64,000 bases of DNA from Cepaea nemoralis. Taxonomy: Eukaryota; Mollusca; Gastropoda; Stylommatophora; Helicidae. A program made the translations under genes and the position numbers. Location of the stretch: the NCBI GenBank assembly GCA_014155875.1, contig JACEFZ010002067.1, positions 1 through 64,000 of the forward strand, given 5' to 3'. The notes under the pieces were generated by a model. It did not search any database. It was given only the letters and a program-made list of their open reading frames with translations, and was not told where the DNA came from. The first letter of the stretch is position 1; each line of letters begins with the position of its first letter. This document shows, in pieces, positions 22,660 to 35,416 of this stretch.

Positions 22660-23660
22660 ATAAACTATCATCATGTAGATTACACCTCTTCAAATGAAAA
22701 CCTTAAAACATTAAAGATGGCCAGTAGTAACGGTTGTAAGGGGTATGGCTTAGTGTTGTTTGATGTTAAGGGGTGGTTGAGTAGCCGAATAGTTAGTTAA
22801 CTGCTTCGGAACACTATCATCAAGTAGATTACACCTCTTCAAATGAAAACCTTAAAAAAGTAAATATTGCCAGTATTAACGGTTGTAAGGGTCTGGCTTC
22901 GTGGTATTCGTTGTTAAGGGGTTGGTGAGTGGTGATGTACCTATATAACAGCTCCCGAACACTACCATCATATTGGTTACAACTCTTCAAATGAAAACCT
23001 TAAAAAAGTAAAGATGGTCGATAGTAAATGTTGTAGTGGGTGTGGCCTAGTGTTATTCGTTGTTAAGGAGTGGGTGAGCGGGGAAGTAGCTAAAGAAGTG
23101 CTTCTGGACATTTCAAAGGGGTGGGCGAGTGGCGAAGCGGCTAAATTAATGCGTCGGTTCCTTGCTAAGAGACAGAGGAGTTGCTAGATAAAGGCTCCTA
23201 GGTCGTTGTTAAGGGGCAGGTGGGTGTAAAAATAGCTAGATAACTGCTTCTGATCCTTGTTAAGAGGTGGGCGAGGGACGGAGTGGTTAGATAATTACGC
23301 CCGTTCCTTGGTAAGAGTTAGGGTGATCGAGTGGATAAGTGGGTAAATAAAGGCATGGAGGTCTACCACTGGCACATTCAACGCATAATGGCGGCGTCGG
23401 TCGTCAGAAGACCTAGGATAGTTTCATTATATGTCTATTGTAAAGTGGTCGACTGTTTATTATAACGGTGGTTACTATTATCTGTAGTTAAGGGGATGTA
23501 AATACTATCATCACACCGGTTACAACTCTTCAAATGAAAACCTTGAAAGTGGTCGATTATACTGGTTTAGTTGGCATGACTTTGTGATATTCATTGTTAA
23601 GGGGTGGGGTGAGTGGATGAGTAGCTAGCTATCGCTTCTGAACACTATCATCGGGTTCGA
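22660..23660 (+). repeat. Repeats of about 150 bp with tRNA-like A-box motifs
   Basis: Units begin CACTATCATCA.GTAGATTACA, carry CTCTTCAAATGAAAACCTTAA and end GTTAAGGGGTGGGTGAGTGG.GAAGT.GCTAA. The last part resembles the A box and D arm of Leu/Ser tRNAs (for example GAGTGGCGAAGCGGCTAAATT near 23125). Three clear units lie at 22666-23100, looser ones follow, and another is at 23490-23640 with a B box GGGTTCGAATCCC at 23653. A further B box GGTTCAAATCTC is near 23830. The array is mirrored in the right arm at about 33890-34890. Confidence 0.6.
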
Positions 23661-25559
23661 ATCCCAGTGGGGGCGATCTAGTGGTAGAAGAAATATTGAT
23701 AATATTTGGTTACTTAGTTGTGATTTCAAGCTCTGGTGTTATTAACCCGGTTATGTTTAGAAAAGTAGAGGTGGTGTGCTGGTTTCGGAGTGTGTTTAGG
23801 TGATACCCCAGACACTGTGGAAGTGACAGGTTCAAATCTCGGTACTTTGTCGTTGGTAAAATTGCCAGTCAACAACATGTGGGTCTCTAGTTGATCATAA
23901 GGGTTAGGGTCGCTTTGTCCGGCCTTGTCGCAGCGGCCACAAGTCCCACCGGTGATGAAAAACACAGGCACCAGATTTCACCATTGTACCTACGAGTTAC
24001 AAAATATAACCTAACTTAAAAATCAAAATATGATATACCCAATACCATAACAGGTGTTACAAAAAATCGATACGCATCTTCATAACGGCTAATCCATGGG
24101 ATTATCATCCTCGTAATGACCAAGTCGGGTTATTGATATTTCTGATATTTCCGCTATTGCAAATAGTTCGCGATATTAATAAAGGTTCATAACAAGGTTG
24201 GAAGAGGATTAAGGGATTAACACCTATTGTCGGGACATCCAATAAAAATCAATAACACTACCCTCGATTTTTCTCATAATTGCCGATTGGAGATCATGGG
24301 CTAGGTGTATGTGTCCTTATGCAGTTAAAACAAGTGGTATGAGTAGGAGATATCACAAACAGTATCAGCATGTGCCACTCTGATCTTAATTATCAGTAGT
24401 TCGTTATTCTTGTGACATTGAAAACGCTCGTGGTGTGAAGACGGATGGTGTACTATGTTATTGGGCGGTGTATATAGATTGACCAGTATGTGAAGTTGAT
24501 AAGGTCACCCCTGTCAGCGCATCGTAGCTGTGTTGTGAATTGTCGCCTATTACATCCAGGGTATAAAAATAACCAAAAATATTTCACATCAACTCAGACA
24601 TGCCTCTATATAGCTGCACTGCGAACATGGCTAGAGTCTACTTTAGGAAAGTATCGTGTATCTGTGTATACGGGTTTACCACTGCTTATAGATGTGTGCA
24701 GTATTATTGGAAAGCGGCCGTTATGTCTACATTATCAAAGTATGTTGCCTTACAGAGCTGGTATAGTGTCTATGTGTCTGCTTTGCTGCCCTTGTAGTAT
24801 TTGGAGGGAATTTCATGTGGGTGTCTAGTGAACTTTTTAAAAACTATGTCTCAGAATCCACAACGCCACTGGCATTAGAGGTAATTCAGCTTGCCTGCTC
24901 TCTGACCTCGCTTCACAGTCATACAAAAGTACGGGTTCTATGTAGTACTTAAACACTCCTTTTATTTTTCATTACAGTTGTCAACTTTATATTAGTCAGT
25001 ATGTTTTCCAACATGCAAAAGACAACCTTCGTCACAGCGATTCTTGTTCCAACGCTTTAAAGCCACCTCCCATCAGACATTGTTGTCTTTCTTTGTAGGC
25101 TCACGGCTACTGTTTCCCCATTTCAAGCTCCATACCTCTACTCGTATGTATTAGTGTGGTAGAAGTAAACCAACATCTCACAAGATAGACATGTATTACC
25201 ACAATGTATATGGACCTGTGGGTAATGGGTACAACCGGTCAAAGAGGGCGTTGCATCCATTCACATGCGTATGGATACAGCCGAGACGCGTCGTTAAGAG
25301 GGATACTACAGGAAAAAAAACGGTGTTCTGTTGGTGATCGAACCAGGGGACCTAACTCGTGATGACCACCTATGTACTGGAGTGATTCTTCCCCCTCGTC
25401 AACATGGCGCCGGAAGTTTAAAAGGGTCTCCCTTCTCTATCGTTTCTATGTCCGAGTCGTCATAGGGTCACCAAGTAACAGCAAAGAATACGAAACTACT
25501 ACTAACGAGGCCTCTATACACCACAAGGCAGTTTCGAATACAGTATACACAACTATAAC

Positions 25560-26000
25560 CAAGTCATCACTGTGTTCGACTAACCCATTCTCATAGACAT
25601 AGAGGAGATATGTGAGCACCGAGGCCAGTTGGGGTAGGTGTACCTTTTACCTAACAGCAATCGGGTCATACACCGACGAGTGTTTAGCTATTTTTAATCG
25701 CCTGTATAATATTACCTGTGAACACAACAAGCTTCCCCGGATCAATCTTAGGTGTTTCATATAACATGACATATCATGTACCCGCTGGCCTGACCAGCGC
25801 AGTTATCGCGGCTCAGAGCAGACATTTACACTTTCATTAACTCTTCTGCCTGGCCAAATGGGTCTTTGCATCTTTCCGCAGAAACCTATTTCCAATGCCA
25901 ATATATGTTTTTCAATGTGTCGGCTCATTGCCACATTTCACATCCAGACAAAAGTACAGGTTCTATGTTCCACTCCAACAGTCAAATAAGAAAAAATGTT
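25560..26000 (-). repeat. Shared module in element 2, left arm (inverted copy)
   Basis: Reverse-complement counterpart of 31575-32060. It is homologous to the module in the loop of element 1 (4555-4990). On its minus strand a short frame reads PVLLSGCEMWQ, the ..PVLLYGCETW.. block of non-LTR reverse transcriptases, followed by stops. Confidence 0.7.
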
Positions 26001-28030
26001 AGCCAAATTATTAAAATGTTGGCCAAATATAGAAATATATCGACCAGACGTATAAAATATAGTAAAGTTTGTTAGCCAAACTTATAAAACTCGTGGTCAA
26101 AATAAGAAATATCTCAACCAAGCGTATAAGAAATAGGAAAAAGGCTAGTCAAACTAATGAAAATGTTGGCCAAATACAGAAATATCTCGACCAACTTATA
26201 AAATGTAGGAAAAATTGTTAGCCAAACTGATAAAACACTTAGTCAAAATAAGAAACGTCTCGACTAACATTATATAAAATAGGAAAAAATGGTAACCAAA
26301 TTAATTTTAAAAGGTGACCAAAATAGGAAATATCTCGACCAAACTTTTGAAAAGTAGGAAAATTGTTCGTCAAATGTGACAAATTATTGGGCAAGTAGGA
26401 AATCATGTTAGCCAAATAGGAAAAATATCGATCAAACTTATAGATGTCTCGTCCAAACTTATAAAATGTATGAACATTTGTTAGCCAAAGGTGAAAAATA
26501 TTGGCCAAGTAAAGAAATATCTCATCCGAATTTATAACAAGTAAGAAAACATGCTAGTAAAATCAAGAAATATGTCGACTGAAGTTATACAATAGACGAA
26601 ACGATGGACAAACTTATAAAGATGTCGACCTTTATAAGAAAATGTATTACCCAAATTAGAAAAATATATTGACCAAGTTTTGAAATATCTCCACCAAACT
26701 TACAAAAAAGTAGGAAAAATATGTCGATTAAAGTAGGAACATTTGTTAGCCAAAGATGAAAAATATTGGTCAAGTAAAGAAATATCGCATGCAAACTTTT
26801 AAAATGTAGGAAACTTTATTAACCAAATGTGAAAAATATTGTCTAAGTAAAGACATATTTAAACTAATCTTATAAATATGTCGTCCAAACTTATAAACAT
26901 TAGGAAAATGTGTTAACCAAATGGGAAATATATTGGCCCAGTGGAGTAATATCTCAACCATACTTATGAAAAGGAGGAAAATGTGTTAACCTAATGAGAA
27001 AATATCGCCCAAGTGAAGAAAAATGTTACACAAAACTTATGAAAAGGAGGAAAATGTGTTAACCTAATGAGAAAAATATCGCCCAAGTGAAGAGAAAAGT
27101 TACACAAAACTTATAAAACTTAGGAAAATGTGTTAACCTAATGAGAAAAATATCGCCCAATTGAAGAAAAAAGTTACACAAAACTTATAAAACTTAGGAA
27201 AATGTATTAACCTAATGAGAAAAATATTGGCCAAGTAAAGAAAAACGTACACAAAACTTCTGAAAAGTAAGAAAATTTGTTAACCAAATGGGAAAAATAT
27301 TGGTCAAGTGGAGAAATATCTCAACCATACTTATGAAAAGGAGGAAAATGTGTTAACCTATTGAGAAAATATCGCCCAAGTGAAGAAAAAAGTTACACAA
27401 AACTTATAAAACTTAGGAAAATGTGTTAACCTAATGAGAAAAATATTGACCAAGTAAAGAATAACGTACACCAAACTTCTGAAAAGTAAGAAAATTTGTT
27501 AACCAAATGGGAAAAATATTGGTCAAGTAGAGAAATATCTCAACCATACTTATGAAAAGGAGGAAAATGTGTTAACCTAATGAGAAAAATATCGCCCAAG
27601 TGAAGAAAAATGTTACACAAAACTTATGAAAAGGAGGAAAATGTGTTAACCTAATGAGAAAAATATCGCCCAAGTGAAGAAAAAAAGTTACACAAAACTT
27701 ATAAAACTTAGGAAAATGTGTTAACCTAATGAAAAAAATATCGCCCAATTAAAGAAAAAAAGTTACACAAAACTTATACAAACTTAGGAAAGTGTGTTAA
27801 CCTAATGAGAAAAATATTGACCAAGTAAAGAAAAACGTACACCAAACTTCTGAAAAGTAAGAAAATTTGTTAACCAAAAGGGAAAAATATATGGGCTAAA
27901 CTATGAAATATGTTGACCGAACTAAGAAAATGTGTTAACCAAATGGGGAAAAATGTTGGGCAAAACATGAAACATCTCGACCAAGCTTATAAATATCTCG
28001 TGTAAACTTATAAAAATGTAGGAACAAATA
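25975..28030 (+). repeat. AT-rich minisatellite, units of about 65-75 bp, left arm
   Basis: Imperfect units such as GTGTTAACCTAATGAGAAAA, TATCGCCCAAGTGAAGAAA and GTTACACAAAACTTATAAAA repeat for about 2 kb. The outer part is older and more diverged; the part nearest the loop (26990-27860) is more regular. Recurrent small ORFs (..FSHLANNVS..) are repeat artefacts. Mirrored at 29520-31580. Confidence 0.85.
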
Positions 28031-28308
28031 TTGCTTCTGTATTTATGTCAAACGTGTCTAGAACTTTTATCTGAACAGACATTTCACAAGACATAATCAT
28101 CAACGTCAACACTTTCCCTCTTTTACATTACCGAAAGTTTCAACTTATCAGTCCAGAGTATCCACTAAAGAAGCACTTATGCATACTAATCACCCAGCTC
28201 TTCACACTCTTGGTTTTTTTTTTCTTTTCTAACGCAAAGTGTCTCTGTCTTTCATAGATAGCTTCACAACTTTTCTATGTAGCACCACTAATAACTCCAA
28301 ACCTTTAA

Positions 28309-28471
28309 TTTTAATTAAAATTTAAAACTAATAAATCGCAATTTTATTGCACGCTTCACTAAATATACAGATATAGTGTAAGTATAGGTATAGGTTAGGT
28401 ATAGGACATATTTCAAGCTTACATCTTGCGCAATAAAATTGCGATTTATTAGTTTTAAATTTTAATTAAAA
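28309..28471. mobile_element. AT-rich MITE-like insert in the loop
   Basis: Inverted repeats of about 45 bp (TTTTAATTAAAATTTAAAAC...TCGCAATTTTATTGC and its inverse) enclose about 75 bp. TTTAA occurs on both sides (28304-28308 and 28472-28476), which would fit a TTAA- or TTTAA-type target duplication, though the AT-rich context makes this weak. Confidence 0.6.
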
Positions 28472-28548
28472 TTTAATCACATAAATTTAACTTTTTCATT
28501 TCAAACACTGGTGTGTATCTATGTCTCTTAAGAAAGAGTTTGTTGTAT

Positions 28549-28598
28549 AGTTAGGGTTAGGATTAGGGTTAGTTGATGTATACTTAGGGTTAGGGTTA
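28549..28598 (+). repeat. Short TTAGGG-like tract in the loop
   Basis: GTTAGGGTTAGGATTAGGG and CTTAGGGTTAGGGTTAG lie within 50 bp. It is unpaired in the loop, so it is not explained by the arm arrays. Confidence 0.7.
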
Positions 28599-31574
28599 GT
28601 AAGAAAGAGTTTGTTGTGTTTGATGTCGTTCTGGTAGTCCAAGGAATGCAACTCATTCGTCTCAATAACCCAAGCTCTGTTGTTTTTTCAAGTTCTGCCT
28701 AGGGGTGCTGGTCGATGACCATATTCGTTGTCTAGAATAGCACCTAGTAGGTTATGGGGCCTATGATTTATCTCCACGAGGTTGGAAAATCTGCCTAGTC
28801 AGCAGAAAATCAGCTGCTCTGTAATCAAAGAGAATGTTAATGTTATTTGGTATGAAATGTTGAAAGTCGGTTAGACGATGTGGTAGAGGGTATTCAAGGG
28901 TTCAGTAAGGCAGACGTGGCTTTAAGAAAGGTCGACTTCATAACAGACACTGTTGGTTGGTTGCAGACTTGCCGCTATTGCAGCTGTGACATGACAAAGT
29001 GTGATAGAGGTGGACAAAGTAAGCAATGTTATGTTAGCTAGACTTCGAGAACACTCTTTGTATTGTTGAAAGATGGACCAATGGAAGGTTAGTGTAGCAG
29101 ACATTGTGGTATAGAAAGTTGAAGATATCAGCCATGGGAAGTGGATCTTTGCTGACGAATACTCAGATGATATTGAAACTATCCTAGGTGGAGCCACAGA
29201 TTGCATTGCCATAAATGTTGTTATGAATGTTTCATTAGAGCTCATGTGCAACGAAGGTTTGGAGTTATTAGTGGTGCTACATAGAAAAGTTGTGAAGCTA
29301 TCTATGAAAGACAGAGACACTTTGCGTTAGAAAAGAAAAAAAAAACCAAGAGTGTGAAGAGCTGGGTGATTAGTATGCATAAGTGCTTCTTTAGTGGATA
29401 CTCTGGACTGATAAGTTGAAACTTTCGGTAATGTAAAAGAGGGAAAGTGTTGACGTTGATGATTATGTCTTGTGAAATGTCTGTTCAGATAAAAGTTCTA
29501 GACACGTTTGACATAAATACAGAAGCAATATTTGTTCCTACATTTTTATAAGTTTACACGAGATATTTATAAGCTTGGTCGAGATGTTTCATGTTTTGCC
29601 CAACATTTTTCCCCATTTGGTTAACACATTTTCTTAGTTCGGTCAACATATTTCATAGTTTAGCCCATATATTTTTCCCTTTTGGTTAACAAATTTTCTT
29701 ACTTTTCAGAAGTTTGGTGTACGTTTTTCTTTACTTGGTCAATATTTTTCTCATTAGGTTAACACATTTTCCTAAGTTTTATAAGTTTTGTGTAACTTTT
29801 TTTCTTTAATTGGGCGATATTTTTTTCATTAGGTTAACACATTTTCCTAAGTTTTATAAGTTTTGTGTAACTTTTTTTCTTCACTTGGGCGATATTTTTC
29901 TCATTAGGTTAACACATATTCCTCCTTTTCATAAGTTTTGTGTAACATTTTTCTTCACTTGGGCGATATTTTTCTCATTAGGTTAACACATTTTCCTCCT
30001 TTTCATAAGTATGGTTGAGATATTTCTCTACTTGACCAATATTTTTCCCATTTGGTTAACAAATTTTCTTACTTTTCAGAAGTTTGGTGTACGTTTTTCT
30101 TTACTTGGTCAATATTTTTCTCATTAGGTTAACACATTTTCCTAAGTTTTATAAGTTTTGTGTAACTTTTTTTTTCACTTGGGCGATATTTTCTCAATAG
30201 GTTAACACATTTTCCTCCTTTTCATAAGTATGGTTGAGATATTTCTCCACTTGACCAATATTTTTCCCATTTGGTTAACAAATTTTCTTACTTTTCAGAA
30301 GTTTTGTGTACGTTTTTCTTTACTTGGCCAATATTTTTCTCATTAGGTTAATACATTTTCCTAAGTTTTATAAGTTTTGTGTAACTTTTTTCTTCAATTG
30401 GGCGATATTTTTCTCATTAGGTTAACACATTTTCCTAAGTTTTATAAGTTTTGTGTAACTTTTCTCTTCACTTGGGCGATATTTTTCTCATTAGGTTAAC
30501 ACATTTTCCTCCTTTTCATAAGTTTTGTGTAACATTTTTCTTCACTTGGGCGATATTTTTCTCATTAGGTTAACACATTTTCCTCCTTTTCATAAGTATG
30601 GTTGAGATATTACTCCACTGGGCCAATATATTTCCCATTTGGTTAACACATTTTCCTAATGTTTATAAGTTTGGACGACATATTTATAAGATTAGTTTAA
30701 ATATGTCTTTACTTAGACAATATTTTTCACATTTGGTTAATAAAGTTTCCTACATTTTAAAAGTTTGCATGCGATATTTCTTTACTTGACCAATATTTTT
30801 CATCTTTGGCTAACAAATGTTCCTACTTTAGTCGACATATTTTCCTACTTTTTTGTAAGTTTGGTGGAGATATTTCAAAACTTGGTCAATATATTTTTCT
30901 AATTTGGGTAATACATTTTCTTATAAAGGTCGACATCTTTATAAGTTTGTCCATCGTTTCGTCTATTGTATAACTTCAGTCGACATATTTCTTGATTTTA
31001 CTAGCATGTTTTCTTACTTGTTATAAATTCGGATGAGATATTTCTTTACTTGGCCAATATTTTTCACCTTTGGCTAACAAATGTTCATACATTTTATAAG
31101 TTTGGACGAGACATCTATAAGTTTGATCGATATTTTTCCTATTTGGCTAACATGATTTCCTACTTGCCCAATATTTGTCACATTTGACGAACAATTTTCC
31201 TACTTTTCAAAAGTTTGGTCGAGATATTTCCTATTTTGGTCACCTTTTAAAATTAATTTGGTTACCATTTTTTCCTATTTTATATAATGTTAGTCGAGAC
31301 GTTTCTTATTTTGACTAAGTGTTTTATCAGTTTGGCTAACAATTTTTCCTACATTTTATAAGTTGGTCGAGATATTTCTGTATTTGGCCAACATTTTCAT
31401 TAGTTTGACTAGCCTTTTTCCTATTTCTTATACGCTTGGTTGAGATATTTCTTATTTTGACCACGAGTTTTATAAGTTTGGCTAACAAACTTTACTATAT
31501 TTTATACGTCTGGTCGATATATTTCTATATTTGGCCAACATTTTAATAATTTGGCTAACATTTTTTCTTATTTG

Positions 31575-32060
31575 ACTGTTGGAGTGGAACATAGAACCTG
31601 TACTTTTGTCTGGATGTGAAATGTGGCAATGAGCCGACACATTGAAAAACATATATTGGCATTGGAAATAGGTTTCTGCGGAAAGATGCAAAGACCCATT
31701 TGGCCAGGCAGAAGAGTTAATGAAAGTGTAAATGTCTGCTCTGAGCCGCGATAACTGCGCTGGTCAGGCCAGCGGGTACATGATATGTCATGTTATATGA
31801 GACACCTAAGATTGATCCGGGGAAGCTTGTTGTGTTCACAGGTAATATTATACAGGCTGATTAAAAATAGCTAAACACTCGTCGGTGTATGACCTGATTG
31901 CTGTTAGGTAAAAGGTACACCTACCCCAACTGGCCTCGGTGCTCACATATCTCCTCTATGTCTATGAGAATGGGTTAGTCGAACACAGTGATGACTTGGT
32001 TATAGTTGTGTATACTGTATTCGAAACTGCCTTGTGGTGTATAGAGGCCTCGGTAGTAGT
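31575..32060 (+). repeat. Shared module in element 2, right arm
   Basis: Colinear with element 1 at about 4555-4975. Shared landmarks are GTGATGACTTGGTTATAGTTGTGTAT, CGAAACTGCCTT, GTTAGGTAAAAG, CTTGTTGTGTTC and TAATGAAAGTGT. A second reverse transcriptase-like scrap is at 32622 (IEPVLLYDCEARS). No open frame covers the module. Confidence 0.75.
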
Positions 32061-35000
32061 AGTTTCGTGTTCTTTGCTGTTACTTGGTGACCCTATGACG
32101 ACTCGGACATAGAAACGATAGAGAAGGGAGACCCTTTTAAACTTCCGGCGCCATGTTGACGAGGGGGAAGAATCACTCCAGTACATGGTGGTCATCACGA
32201 GTTAGGTCCCCTGGTTCGATCGCCAACAGAACACCGTTTTTTTTCCTGTAGTATCCCTCTTAACGACGCGTCTCGGCTGTATCCATACGCATGTGACAGG
32301 ATGCAACGCCCTCTTTGACCGGTTGTACCCATTACCCATAGGTCCATATACATTGTGGTAATACATGTCTATCTTGTGAGATGTTGGTTTACTTCTACCA
32401 TACTAATACATACGAGTAGAGGTATGGAGCTTGAAATGGGGAAACAGTAGCCGTGAGCCTACAAAGAAAGACAACAATGTCTGATGGGAGGTGGCTTTAA
32501 AGCGTTGGAACAAGAATCGCTGTGACGAAGGTTGTCTTTTGCATGTTGGAAAACATACTGACTAATATAAAGTTGACAACTGTAATGAGAAATAAAAGGA
32601 GTGTTTAAGTACTACATAGAACCCGTACTTTTGTATGACTGTGAAGCGAGGTCAGAGAGCAGACAAGCTGAAATTACCTCTAATGCCAGTGGCGTTGTGA
32701 TTAGAGAGACATAGTTTTTAAAAAGTTCACTAGACACCCGCATGAAATTCCCTCCAAATACTACAAGGCAGCAAAGCAGACACATAGACACTATACCAGC
32801 TCTGTAAGGCAACATACTTTGATAATGTAGACATAACGGCCGCTTTCCAATAATACTGCACACATCTATAAGCAGTGGTAAACCCGTATACACAGATACA
32901 CGATACTTTCCTAAAGTAGACTCTAGCCATGTTCGCAGTGCAGCTATATAGAGGCATGTCTGAGTTGATGTGAAATATTTTTGGTTATTTGTACACCCTG
33001 ATGTAATAGGCGACAATTCACAACACAGCTACGATGCGCTGACAGGGGTGACCTTATCAACTTCACATACTGGTCAATCTATATACACCGCCCAATAACA
33101 TAGTACACCATCCGTCTTCACACCACGAGCGTTTTCAATGTCACAAGAATAACGAACTACTGATAATTAAGATCAGAGTGGCACATGCTGATACTGTTTG
33201 TGATATCTCCTACTCATACCACTTGTTTTAACTGCATAAGGACACATACACCTAGCCCATAATCTCCAATCGGCAATTATGAGAAAAATCGAGGGTAGTG
33301 TTATTGATTTTTATTGGATGTCCCGACAATAGGTGTTAATCCCTTAATCCTCTTCCAACCTTGTTATGAACCTTTATTAATATCGCGAACTATTTGCAAT
33401 AGCGGAAATATCAGAAATATCAATAACCCGACTTGGTCATTACGAGGATGATAATCCCATGGATTAGCCGTTATGAAGATGCGTATCGATTTTTTGTAAC
33501 ACCTGTTATGGTATTGGGTATATCATATTTTGATTTTTAAGTTAGGTTATATTTTGTAACTCGTAGGTACAATGGTGAAATCTGGTGCCTGTGTTTTTCA
33601 TCACCGGTGGGACTTGTGGCCGCTGCGACAAGGCCGGACAAAGCGACCCTAACCCTTATGATCAACTAGAGACTCACATGTTGTTGACTGGCAATTTTAC
33701 CAACGACAAAGTACCGAGATTCGAACCTGTCACTTCCACAGTGTCTGGGGTATCACCTAAACACACTCCGAAACCAGCACACCACCTCTACTTTTCTAAA
33801 CTATAACCGGGTTAATAACACCAGAGCTTGAAATCACAACTAAGTAACCAAATATTATCAATATTTCTTCTACCACTAGATCGCCCCACTGGGATTCGAA
33901 CCCGATGATAGTGTTCAGAAGCGATTAGCTAGCTACTCATCCACTCACCCCACCCCTTAACAATGAATATCACAAAGTCATGCCAACTAAACCAGTATAA
34001 TCGACCACTTTCAAGGTTTTCATTTGAAGAGTTGTAACCGGTATGATGATAGTATTTACATCCCCTTAACTACAGATAATAGTAACCACCGTTATAATAA
34101 ACAGTCGACCACTTTACAATAGACATATAATGAAACTATCCTAGGTCTTCTGACGACCGACGCCGCCATTATGCGTTGAATGTGCCAGTGGTAGACCTCC
34201 ATGCCTTTATTTACCCACTTATCCACTCGATCACCCTAGCTCTTACCAAGGAACGGGCGTAATTATCTAACCACTCCGTCCCTCGCCCACCTCTTAACAA
34301 GGATCAGAAGCAGTTATCTAGCTATTTTTACACCCACCTGCCCCTTAACAACGACCTGGAGCCTTTATCTAGCAACTCCTCTGTCTCTTAGCAAGGAACC
34401 GACGCATTAATTTAGCCGCTTCGCCACTCGCCCACCCCTTTGAAATGTCCAGAAGCACTTCTTTAGCTACTTCTCCGCTCACCCACTCCTTAACAACGAA
34501 TAACACTAGGCCACACCCACTACAACATTTACTATCGACCATCTTTACTTTTTTAAGGTTTTCATTTGAAGAGTTGTAACCAATATGATGGTAGTGTTCG
34601 GGCGCTGTTATATAGGTACATCACCACTCACCAACCCCTTAACAACGAATACCACGAAGCCAGACCCTTACAACCGTTAATACTGGCAATATTTACTTTT
34701 TTAAGGTTTTCATTTGAAGAGGTGTAATCTACTTGATGATAGTGTTCCGAAGCAGTTAAGTAACTATTCGGCTACTCAACCACCCCTTAACATCAAACAA
34801 CACTAAGCCATACCCCTTACAACCGTTACTACTGGCCATCTTTAATGTTTTAAGGTTTTCATTTGAAGAGGTGTAATCTACATGATGATAGTTTATAGGC
34901 CACTACGACCCACTACAGATCATATACACGCCATATTTACATTTTTACTGTTTACAACTTTCATATGACACCCGGAGCGACTCGAGGGTTCGAACCCGCG

Positions 35001-35271
35001 CCCACGCGACCACCCGGTCGTGGTCGCCCCCGCGTTCGTCGCCCGCGCTGGCCCCGACCACCCCGCGCGTCTTTGGTTGTTGTTTAATTTTTTTTTTAAA
35101 TTAGTTAAAATATTATACACAAACTCAGTTATCTGCCCTTAGAAACATGTCTTTTATTAGAATTATCAACCCTTACATACGACCTTAGTACCTACCCTAC
35201 CCGCCCTGGATTGGGGGCAATCCAGCGAGGTCAATCCAGAAAGTATAATTAGGAGAAGACCAAAAAAAACC

Positions 35272-35416
35272 TACCCTTAAACCCTAACCCCTAACCCTAA
35301 CCCCTAACCCCTAACCCCTAACCCTAACCCCTAACCCCTAACCCTAACCCTAACCCCTAACCCTAACCCCTAACCCTAACCCCTAACCCTAACCCCTAAC
35401 CCCTAACCCCTAACCC
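35272..35416 (-). repeat. CCCTAA/CCCCTAA telomere-like array, right arm
   Basis: Mirror of 22125-22280. It is about 145 bp long against 156, and the order of 6- and 7-bp units differs, so the two arrays change independently. Confidence 0.95.

Larger units (their letters stand above)
22057..28300 (+). repeat. Left arm of element 2
   Basis: Order from the end inward: unique tip; TTAGGG-like array (22125-22280); GC-rich tRNA-like block (22485-22600); 150-bp repeats with A-box-like motifs (22660-23660); mixed unique sequence (23660-25560); shared module (about 25560-26000, inverted); AT-rich 70-75-bp array (about 25975-28030); tip of the loop. Small ORFs at 24490-24828 and elsewhere recur in the other arm only because of the palindrome and show no known motif. 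Confidence 0.88.
28300..29250. other. Loop of element 2
   Basis: This is the only part of element 2 not present in inverted copy. It contains an AT-rich MITE-like insert (28309-28471), a short TTAGGG-like tract (28549-28598) and about 650 bp without a recognised feature. The minus-strand ORF 28922-29320 (132 codons) spans the loop edge and has no recognised motif. It is the longest ORF here not produced by simple repeats, so it is the first place to look for a residual gene. Confidence 0.6.

Noticed and set aside
24490..24828. Conserved gene in element 2 (112 codons, also at 32612-33016)
   Set aside because: The two copies are the two arms of one palindrome, so agreement is not evidence of selection. 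No motif, and the lengths differ by frame-breaking indels.
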